A stretch of DNA of 7,742 bases from Oscillospiraceae bacterium (GTDB lineage: Bacteria; Bacillota; Clostridia; Oscillospirales; Oscillospiraceae). Position numbers and translations under genes: made by a program. The stretch is from the NCBI GenBank assembly GCA_031263805.1, contig JAISFB010000209.1, positions 1 through 7,742 of the forward strand, written 5' to 3'. Below, piece by piece: positions 1 to 4,633 of this stretch. How positions within the stretch are numbered: position 1 is the first letter of the stretch; every line of letters begins with the position of its first letter. The notes beneath the pieces were generated by a model, which was not told the origin of the DNA, searched no databases, and saw nothing but the letters and a program-made list of their open reading frames with translations.

Positions 1-134
1 GCCGTGCGCCGCGCCTGTGATTAAACGCGCCGTATGGCGCGCTCCTGTCGCGTTTACGCGCGACGTCATTTTTATGGTGCGCCGCAGGCGCGACGCGCGC
101 GCGCACGTTAAATCAAACATCCGCGCGTAGCGCG
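1..134. other. Non-coding or unresolved GC-rich left edge
   Basis: No gene can be supported here. The + frame beginning at base 2 is open from the left edge to a TAG at 128-130, so the tail of an upstream gene cannot be excluded. Its translation is an arginine-rich string that I do not recognise. A second + frame ends at a TAA at 22-24. On the - strand an ATG at 120-118 is open to the edge but has no ribosome binding site. The stretch is dominated by GCGC-type words forming several short inverted repeats, which suggests intergenic or leader sequence. I see no convincing promoter for the next gene. Confidence 0.5.
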
Positions 135-135
135 G
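26..135. repeat. Cluster of four short GC-rich inverted repeats
   Basis: Four perfect dyads lie in a row: CGCGCC/GGCGCG (26-31 and 36-41, 4-base loop), GTCGCG/CGCGAC (47-52 and 59-64), GCGCC/GGCGC (79-83 and 87-91, 3-base loop) and CCGCGC/GCGCGG (121-126 and 130-135, 3-base loop). The last ends two bases before the AGGAGG at 138-143. Longer-range alternatives also exist: CGCGCCTG at 10-17 with CAGGCGCG at 85-92, and TAAACGCG at 22-29 with CGCGTTTA at 49-56. The symmetries are read directly. Part of this is expected from GC composition, so function is open. Confidence 0.45.
47..73 (+). terminator. Weak candidate intrinsic terminator of an upstream unit
   Basis: A 6-bp GC stem (47-52 with 59-64) is followed four bases later by five T residues at 69-73. 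This fits a poor rho-independent terminator for whatever lies left of the window. The short stem and gap before the T-run make it doubtful. Confidence 0.2.
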
Positions 136-137
136 TG

Positions 138-143
138 AGGAGG
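138..143 (+). promoter_or_regulatory. Ribosome binding site AGGAGG that decides the phosphoesterase start
   Basis: A perfect AGGAGG ends immediately before the ATG at 144, leaving zero spacing. The GTG at 135 lies before it. Neither is a workable start for this site. The in-frame TTG at 150 has a 6-base spacer and gives a protein beginning MALFVIGDLHLS, as expected for a phosphoesterase whose first metal motif sits a few residues from the N-terminus. Confidence 0.7.
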
Positions 144-149
144 ATGAAT

Positions 150-848
150 TTGGCGCTTTTCGTAATAGGTGATTTGCATTTATCTCTCGGCGGGTCAAAG
201 CCGATGGATATTTTCGACGGCTGGGACGGCTACGTCGAGAAAATAAAGGCCGGCTTCGAGCACGTCGCGCCCGAGGACACCGTCGTGCTCTGCGGCGACT
301 TGACGTGGGCGCTGTCGCTTGAGGAGGCCGAGGAGGATTTCCGTTTTGTCGCGGGGCTGCCCGGGAAAAAAATACTCTTAAAAGGCAATCACGACTATTG
401 GTTCACGACTGCGGCGAAGGCATATACGTTTTTTAAGGCGCGCGGCTTCGACGATATCGAGATATTGAACAACAACGCCTTTTTGTACGGGGACGCCGTT
501 CTCTGCGGCACGCGCGGCTGGCTTTACGACGAAAGCGTGGACGGGGAGCACAACAGAAAGATACTCAAGCGGGAGGCGGTGCGCTTTGAGCTGTCGCTCG
601 CGGCGGCGGAAAAAAAGAGCTCGGGCGAAAAGCTCTGCTTCTTCCATTATCCGCCGCGCTTCAAGGGCTACGTCTGCGACGAGATAGTGGCGCTGATGGA
701 GAAATACGGCGTAAAGCGCTGCTGGTACGGGCACATCCACGGGAAGAAGGGGCACCGCAGCGCCGTCACGGGAGTCGTCGGCGGGATCGAATACAATATG
801 GTTTCGGCGGATTACGTAGATTTCGTTCCGCAAAATATACATATATAG
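150..848 (+). CDS. Metallophosphoesterase (calcineurin-like phosphohydrolase)
   Basis: This is a predicted cytoplasmic two-metal hydrolase of phosphate mono- or diesters with unknown substrate. Counting from the TTG at 150 it has 232 residues. The motifs of the calcineurin-like family appear in order: GDLHLS (metal ligands D8 and H10), CGDLTW (D50), KGNHDYW (N80, H81), FFHYPP (H166) and YGHIHG (H195 and H197). It has no signal peptide or membrane segment. The compact size and GDLTW/HYPP motifs resemble the COG1768 'predicted phosphohydrolase' group of Firmicutes; that assignment is from memory. It lies 91 bases before tig on the same strand, but a promoter candidate in the gap means tig can be transcribed separately. 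Starts at GTG 135 or ATG 144 would add only five or two residues. The family call is firm; the biological role is not known. Confidence 0.88.
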   Translation: MALFVIGDLHLSLGGSKPMDIFDGWDGYVEKIKAGFEHVAPEDTVVLCGDLTWALSLEEAEEDFRFVAGLPGKKILLKGNHDYWFTTAAKAYTFFKARGFDDIEILNNNAFLYGDAVLCGTRGWLYDESVDGEHNRKILKREAVRFELSLAAAEKKSSGEKLCFFHYPPRFKGYVCDEIVALMEKYGVKRCWYGHIHGKKGHRSAVTGVVGGIEYNMVSADYVDFVPQNIHI

Positions 849-914
849 TTGCATTTGCGCGAGGCGTATGATATACTCGCAAATACGCGCGAGCTAAAAT
901 TTATATAATTGCAT
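842..914 (+). repeat. Direct repeat TATATARTTGCAT flanking the tig promoter
   Basis: TATATAGTTGCAT at 842-854 and TATATAATTGCAT at 902-914 match at 12 of 13 positions and are exactly 60 bases apart. The first copy spans the phosphoesterase stop codon and contains the proposed -35 of the tig promoter. The second lies in the presumed tig leader, 11 bases before the ribosome binding site. Function is unknown; chance in AT-rich intergenic sequence is possible. Confidence 0.35.
849..877 (+). promoter_or_regulatory. Candidate sigma-A promoter for tig (extended -10)
   Basis: TTGCAT at 849-854 and TATACT at 872-877 are 17 bases apart. The -10 matches TATAAT at five of six positions and is preceded by TG plus one base (869-871), the extended -10 signature; the -35 matches only half of TTGACA. 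Transcription would start near 884, about 55 bases before the tig start. An imperfect dyad overlaps the -10: GTAT 866-869 with ATAC 873-876, flanked by TTTGCG 854-859 and CGCAAA 878-883. It could serve as an operator. Confidence 0.5.
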
Positions 915-939
915 AAAGCATACTGGGAGGATAAACGCA

Positions 940-2583
940 GTGAATGTGACCGCATTTGAGAAAAAAGAGAACAACACAGCAGAGCTCACCGTTGAGATCG
1001 AGGCCGAGATTTTTAACGGCGCGGTGGAGAGCGTGTACAAAAGGACCCGCGGAAAGATTTCGGTACCGGGCTTCCGTCCGGGCAAGGCGCCGAGAAAAAT
1101 CATCGAAAACCTGTACGGCGCTTCGGTGTTCCAAGATGACGCCCTCGACGAGGTCCTGCCGGAGGCGCTCAGCTTCGGGATAAAAGAAAAGGAGCTGCGC
1201 ACGGTCGGCTATCCCAAGCTCGGCGACGTGAGCGTCGGCGACGATAAGACAGTGTCCGCGATATTTACGGTAACGCTGTATCCCGAGATAGAGATCGGGG
1301 AGTATAAAGGCATCCGCGCTTCAAAGCCATCGACTGACGTGCCGGAGAGCGCCGTGGATTCCGAGATAGAAGCGCTGCGCCTGCGCAACGCGAGCCTTGA
1401 AACGACGGATCGTCCCGCGATAAACGGCGACACGGTGATAATAGATTATGCCGGCTCGATAGACGGAGTGCCGTTTGACGGCGGGACTGCGGAGAATCAC
1501 GAATTAGAGCTCGGCTCCGGTTCGTTCATACCGGGCTTTGAGGAAAAGCTGCAAGGTATGACGACGGGCGAAACACGCGATATCGAGGTCGTTTTCCCGG
1601 AGGAATACCACGCGGAGCAGCTCGCCGGGAAGCCCGCAGTATTCAACGTCACGCTGCGCGAGGTGCGCACAAAGATACTGCCGGAGGCGGACGACGAGTT
1701 CGCGAAGGACGTGTCCGAATTCGACACGATCACAGAATATCGCGCCGACGTGCGTAAAAAGCTTGAGGAAGCGCGCGAAAAGGACGCCGCCGACTGGTTT
1801 GAAAACGCGCTGCTCGACGCTCTCGCCGAAACCGTCACCGGGGAAATACCGGAGGAAATGATCGAGGAGCAGATAGACAGCGGCCTGAGAAATATGCAAA
1901 CGCAGCTTTCTCAATACGGCATAGACCCCGACGCGTATTTCAAAATGTCCGGGCTGACGACGGAGGATTACCGCCGCGATTCGCGTCCGCAGGCGGAAAA
2001 GCAGGTCAAGGTGTCTCTTGCCCTCGAAAAAATCGTCGAGAAAGAAGATATCACGGCAACAGACGAGCAGGTCGAAGCGATGTACGCCGAGATGGCCGAG
2101 CGCTACAGCACCGACGTCGATACCGTAAAAGGCTCGGTCGAGGAGGACGCGGCGCGGCATGAGACGAAAATGCGTGCCGCGATAAAGCTTGTCGTCGAAA
2201 ACGGCATAGCGGAGCCCGTCGCGGCAAAGTCCGATACAAGCGATACTCCGGCGGAAAGCGGGGAGCCGAAGCCCAAGCGCGTCCGCCGCGCCGCGACCAA
2301 AGCGAAAGCGGAGGCCGAAGCGCCTCAGGAAAGCGCCCAAGAAGGTGCGAAAGAGAGTGCAAAAGAGAGCGCGGAAGAAGCCGCGCCCGAAAAGCCGAAA
2401 CGTCAGACGAAAGCGGCGGTCGGCGCCAAAGCGAAGGACGGGGAAAAGACGGAAAGCGCTCCCGGGAAAAAGCCCGCCAAAAAAGCCGCGAAGCCCGAAG
2501 CGCCCGAGGACGGGGAAAGCGCCCCGGAAAAGCCTAAGCGGACGCGGGCAAAAAAGCCGCCCGCCGAAGAAAGCGGCGAATAG
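940..2583 (+). CDS. tig: Trigger factor, ribosome-associated chaperone and prolyl isomerase, with long charged C-terminal tail
   Basis: Trigger factor binds the ribosome at the exit tunnel, shields nascent chains and catalyses prolyl cis-trans isomerisation. The GTG start at 940 follows GGGAGG (925-930) by nine bases. Of 547 residues, about 1-115 form the ribosome-binding domain, with the signature VPGFRPGKAP at 42-51. Residues about 155-242 are the FKBP-type isomerase domain (GDTVIIDYAGSIDG, then SGSFIPGFEEKLQGM). Residues about 243-425 are the helical chaperone arms. A typical trigger factor ends near residue 430. Here about 120 further residues follow, rich in Ala, Lys, Glu and Pro, with no aromatic residue, Ile, Leu, Met or Cys. 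The reading frame is continuous through the tail to a TAG stop, so it is not an annotation artefact of the start. Candidate promoter 849-877 lies upstream, and clpP follows after 123 bases. The core identity is certain; the role of the tail is unknown. Confidence 0.97.
   Translation: MNVTAFEKKENNTAELTVEIEAEIFNGAVESVYKRTRGKISVPGFRPGKAPRKIIENLYGASVFQDDALDEVLPEALSFGIKEKELRTVGYPKLGDVSVGDDKTVSAIFTVTLYPEIEIGEYKGIRASKPSTDVPESAVDSEIEALRLRNASLETTDRPAINGDTVIIDYAGSIDGVPFDGGTAENHELELGSGSFIPGFEEKLQGMTTGETRDIEVVFPEEYHAEQLAGKPAVFNVTLREVRTKILPEADDEFAKDVSEFDTITEYRADVRKKLEEAREKDAADWFENALLDALAETVTGEIPEEMIEEQIDSGLRNMQTQLSQYGIDPDAYFKMSGLTTEDYRRDSRPQAEKQVKVSLALEKIVEKEDITATDEQVEAMYAEMAERYSTDVDTVKGSVEEDAARHETKMRAAIKLVVENGIAEPVAAKSDTSDTPAESGEPKPKRVRRAATKAKAEAEAPQESAQEGAKESAKESAEEAAPEKPKRQTKAAVGAKAKDGEKTESAPGKKPAKKAAKPEAPEDGESAPEKPKRTRAKKPPAEESGE
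2224..2580 (+). repeat. Low-complexity coding repeat: trigger-factor tail with three KPKR modules
   Basis: This segment encodes residues 429-547 of trigger factor. KPKR occurs three times, at residues 444-447 (2269-2280), 485-488 (2392-2403) and 531-534 (2530-2541), spaced 41 and 46 residues apart. The last two are each preceded by APE and the first by GEP. A basic stretch follows each copy. Between them lie acidic Ala/Glu/Ser runs such as GAKESAKESAEEAA. I count about 28 Lys+Arg, 24 Glu+Asp, 26 Ala and 14 Pro in 119 residues. At DNA level the word GAAAGCG recurs many times. The composition recalls histone H1-like tails and predicts disorder. Confidence 0.8.
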
Positions 2584-2590
2584 GTTTTAA

Positions 2591-2621
2591 GGCTGCGTAT
2601 ATTTTCAGCCGTATACTTTTT
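2591..2621 (+). terminator. Weak candidate terminator or attenuator after tig
   Basis: GGCTG (2591-2595) can pair with CAGCC (2606-2610), and the interleaved GTATA (2597-2601) can pair with TATAC (2612-2616), directly followed by TTTTT (2617-2621). The two stems overlap in order, so they are alternatives; a true pseudoknot would leave only one base to cross the first stem. The second stem with its T-run resembles a weak intrinsic terminator. Stems of five pairs suggest partial read-through into clpP. Confidence 0.3.
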
Positions 2622-2631
2622 GCTATGAACG

Positions 2632-2687
2632 GATATTATTGAAAGACGTCGATAATATCGGATATGTTCCGGAAACACATATTTTTT
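2632..2687. repeat. Stacked dyad symmetries before clpP
   Basis: GATATTAT (2632-2639) is the exact reverse complement of ATAATATC (2652-2659), with a 12-base loop. The inner CGATA/TATCG dyad (2650-2654 and 2656-2660) overlaps its right arm. Next, ATATGT (2662-2667) pairs with ACATAT (2677-2682) around the palindrome TTCCGGAA (2667-2674), and six T residues (2682-2687) follow. The last element could be read as an AT-rich terminator-like hairpin just before the clpP ribosome binding site, or as an operator over the -10. Confidence 0.45.
2639..2668 (+). promoter_or_regulatory. Candidate sigma-A promoter for clpP
   Basis: TTGAAA at 2639-2644 (five of six to TTGACA) is followed after 18 bases by TATGTT at 2663-2668 (four of six to TATAAT). 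Transcription would begin near 2675, giving clpP a leader of about 30 bases. The spacer contains the perfect dyad CGATA-A-TATCG (2650-2660), and the -10 sits in the left arm of the next dyad, so a repressor could act here. I found no GGTCAAA-type CtsR box and no CIRCE element. Confidence 0.4.
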
Positions 2688-2706
2688 AATAAAAGGAGTT
2701 TTGAAA

Positions 2707-3288
2707 ATGAGTCTCGTACCTTATGTAGTGGAGCAGACCGCGCGGGGGGAGCGTTCTTACGATATATTCTCGCGCCTGCTCAATGACAGGATCATATTTC
2801 TCAGCGAGGAGGTGAACGACACGACGGCGGGGCTCATCGTCGCGCAGCTTCTTTTCCTCGAATCGCAGGACCCCGACAAGGAGATACATTTTTACATCAA
2901 CTCGCCGGGAGGCTCCGTAACGGCGGGGCTTGCGATTTACGACACGATGCAGTATATAAAGGCGGACGTGTCCACGATCTGCATCGGTATGGCGGCGAGT
3001 ATGGGCGCGTTCCTGCTGTCGTCGGGGACTAAGGGCAAGCGCGTCGCGCTTCCGAACGCCGAGATCATGATACATCAGCCGTCAGGCGGTTTTCAGGGTC
3101 AGGCGACGGATATTCAGATACACGCGGAGAATATCCTGAAAATCAAGGGCCGCCTGAATAAGATACTCGCCGAAAACACGGGCAAAAGCGTGGATGAGGT
3201 GCGCGCCGCGTCAGAGCGCGACAATTTTATGACGGCGGAGGAAGCCCGCGACTTCGGTCTGATAGATAATGTGATAAACAAGCGGTAA
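2707..3288 (+). CDS. clpP: ATP-dependent Clp protease proteolytic subunit ClpP
   Basis: ClpP forms a double heptameric ring whose inner chamber cleaves proteins unfolded by ClpX or other Clp ATPases. The protein is 193 residues, a normal length. The catalytic triad falls at the canonical Bacillus-type positions: Ser98 in GMAASMGA, His123 in IMIHQPSGG and Asp172 in SERDNF. The oxyanion-region SPGGS (66-70) and the handle helix after about residue 132 are intact. The ATG at 2707 is chosen because AGGAG (2694-2698) lies eight bases upstream; the in-frame TTG at 2701 would leave only two bases. clpX follows after 35 bases. That gap holds the perfect palindrome GCGTATACGC at 3296-3305 but no T-run, so co-transcription is likely. 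There is no evident propeptide beyond the short N-terminus. Identity is secure. Confidence 0.98.
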   Translation: MSLVPYVVEQTARGERSYDIFSRLLNDRIIFLSEEVNDTTAGLIVAQLLFLESQDPDKEIHFYINSPGGSVTAGLAIYDTMQYIKADVSTICIGMAASMGAFLLSSGTKGKRVALPNAEIMIHQPSGGFQGQATDIQIHAENILKIKGRLNKILAENTGKSVDEVRAASERDNFMTAEEARDFGLIDNVINKR

Positions 3289-3323
3289 GCAGACGGCGTA
3301 TACGCGAAAACGGGGGAGTTTAA

Positions 3324-4613
3324 GTGCCTAAGAACAATAACGACAAGCTTTTAAGATGCGGCTTTTGCGGCAAAAGACAGGATCAGGTGGAACGGCTGCT
3401 TGTCGGGCAGGGCGATGTCTGTATATGCAACGAGTGTGTATCGGCGTGTATGAATCAAATAGACGACGACGCAGAGCTGATAGGCTACGGAACGGCGCGC
3501 CCGCGCGCGCACGCGCCTCTCGGAAGTCTGCCCAAGCCCGCCGAGATACACGCGGCGCTCAACGAATACGTCGTGGGGCAGGAGACGGCGAAGATAGCCC
3601 TGTCCGTCGCCGTATACAACCATTACAAGAGAATATCGAACAGGCACAGGTCGGATACGGAGCTGCAAAAGAGCAACATCCTGCTTGTCGGGCCTACGGG
3701 CAGCGGCAAAACGATGCTCGCGCAAACGCTCGCGAGGATGCTGCACGTCCCGTTCGCGATAGCGGACGCGACGACGCTCACGGAGGCGGGCTACGTCGGC
3801 GACGACGTCGAAAATATCCTGCTGAGGCTGCTTCTCGCGGCGGATTTAGACGTGGAGCAGGCCCAGTGCGGCATTATATACGTCGATGAGATCGATAAGA
3901 TCGCCCGCAAAAGCGAAAACACGTCGATCACGCGCGACGTCTCCGGCGAGGGAGTGCAGCAGGCGCTGCTGAAAATACTTGAGGGCACGGTTGCCAACGT
4001 CCCGCCGCACGGCGGGCGCAAGCATCCGCATCAGGAGTTCATAAGCGTGGACACGACGAATATCCTGTTCATCTGCGGCGGCGCTTTCGACGGCGTTGAA
4101 AAAATAATCGAAAACAGGCTCGACAGAAGAGGAATAGGCTTCGGCGCCGAGATAAAGAGCCGGAAGGAGCGCAACGTCGGCGAGGTGTTGAAGGAGATAC
4201 GCCCGCAGGACCTGTTGAAATACGGCTTGATCCCGGAGCTTGTCGGGCGTATGCCGATAATCACGTCGCTCGATTCGCTCTCGCGCGAGGATATGATCCG
4301 CATACTGCGCGAGCCGCGCAATTCCCTGACGCGTCAATATCAGACGCTTATGGGTTATGACGGGGTGATACTGGAGTTCCGCGACGAGGCGTTAGAGGCG
4401 ATAGCCGACAAGGCGTTAGAGCTCGACGTCGGCGCGCGCGGTCTGCGCGGCGTTATGGAAAACGTCATGATGAAGCTGATGTATGATATTCCGTCCGACA
4501 GCAGGGCGGAAAAGGTGATAATAACCGGAGAATGCGTCTCCGGTGCGGAGCCGCCGCAGATAATCCGCCGGCCAAAGCCCCGGCTCAGCCGGGATATAAT
4601 GAATATTTCGTAG
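3324..4613 (+). CDS. clpX: ATP-dependent unfoldase ClpX, ClpP partner
   Basis: ClpX is a hexameric AAA+ unfoldase that recognises degradation tags, unfolds substrates and threads them into ClpP. It has 429 residues, close to the usual 420-425. The N-terminal zinc-binding domain has Cys12, Cys15, Cys35 and Cys38 (CGFC and CNEC). The AAA+ core shows Walker A GPTGSGKT (123-130), pore-1 loop GYVG (156-159), Walker B IIYVDEID (184-191), the RKH pore loop (232-234), the ClpP-docking IGF loop (271-273 in RRGIGFGA) and sensor-2 GARGLR (370-375). The GTG start at 3324 follows GGGGAG (3313-3318) by five bases. lon begins 20 bases after the TAG. The last codons contain two strong hairpins, listed separately. 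All key functional residues are present, so an active ClpXP is expected. Confidence 0.98.
   Translation: MPKNNNDKLLRCGFCGKRQDQVERLLVGQGDVCICNECVSACMNQIDDDAELIGYGTARPRAHAPLGSLPKPAEIHAALNEYVVGQETAKIALSVAVYNHYKRISNRHRSDTELQKSNILLVGPTGSGKTMLAQTLARMLHVPFAIADATTLTEAGYVGDDVENILLRLLLAADLDVEQAQCGIIYVDEIDKIARKSENTSITRDVSGEGVQQALLKILEGTVANVPPHGGRKHPHQEFISVDTTNILFICGGAFDGVEKIIENRLDRRGIGFGAEIKSRKERNVGEVLKEIRPQDLLKYGLIPELVGRMPIITSLDSLSREDMIRILREPRNSLTRQYQTLMGYDGVILEFRDEALEAIADKALELDVGARGLRGVMENVMMKLMYDIPSDSRAEKVIITGECVSGAEPPQIIRRPKPRLSRDIMNIS
4524..4593 (+). other. Two strong hairpins inside the 3' end of clpX
   Basis: ACCGGAGA (4524-4531) and TCTCCGGT (4537-4544) form a perfect 8-bp stem with a 5-base loop. 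CCCGGCT (4579-4585) and AGCCGGG (4587-4593) form a second perfect dyad around one central base. Both lie within clpX codons, 41-110 bases before the lon start. No T-run follows, so they are not classical terminators. They could stabilise the clpX 3' end, slow RNases or affect lon expression. A perfect TATAAT follows at 4595-4600 but has no recognisable -35. Confidence 0.5.
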
Positions 4614-4622
4614 GCTTTCAAC

Positions 4623-4628
4623 GGGAGG
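4623..4628 (+). promoter_or_regulatory. Ribosome binding site that decides the lon start
   Basis: GGGAGG followed by T lies five bases before the ATG at 4634. The next in-frame ATG at 4643 would be 14 bases away. Longer in-frame reading back to 4532 lies inside clpX and is rejected. Confidence 0.75.
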
Positions 4629-4633
4629 TCACA

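Noticed and set aside
1..120. Divergent - strand gene starting at 120
   Set aside because: The frame is open to the edge, but there is no ribosome binding site and the Arg-rich translation reflects GCGC composition.
868..897. Possible 9-codon leader peptide before tig
   Set aside because: The ATG overlaps the proposed -10 and lies upstream of the predicted transcription start; the GAGG is only three bases away and no regulatory residue pattern is seen.
1504..2340. Long antisense open frame (278 codons) opposite tig
   Set aside because: It is a shadow of a GC-rich gene with strong codon-position bias; its translation shows no family motif, and tig is certain on the + strand.
2550..2556. A AAA AAG heptamer in frame near the tig end, as in programmed -1 frameshifting
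   Set aside because: The frame phasing is correct, but the same heptamer occurs in frame in the phosphoesterase at 611-617. The downstream stem begins with almost no spacer, and the -1 product is an unremarkable extension of about 28 codons. Lysine-rich coding makes chance likely.
2345..2590. + frame of 81 codons overlapping the trigger-factor tail
   Set aside because: It is an Arg/Lys/Pro-rich reading of the low-complexity repeat in another frame, with no ribosome binding site and composition explained by the repeat.
2625..2642. Five-codon mini-ORF before clpP
   Set aside because: There is no ribosome binding site and the length is within chance.
2584..2706. CtsR box or CIRCE element controlling clpP
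   Set aside because: Neither GGTCAAA-type tandem heptamers nor the TTAGCACTC/GAGTGCTAA inverted repeat was found on either strand of the gap.
4595..4600. Perfect TATAAT as an internal promoter for lon
   Set aside because: No acceptable -35 lies 16-18 bases upstream, there is no TGn extension, and the spacer is occupied by a hairpin. It is kept only as a note in the clpX hairpin entry.
4532..4633. Extended Lon N-terminus starting inside clpX
   Set aside because: It would overlap conserved clpX coding, lacks a proper ribosome binding site, and adds 34 residues absent from Lon; the ATG at 4634 has a good site.
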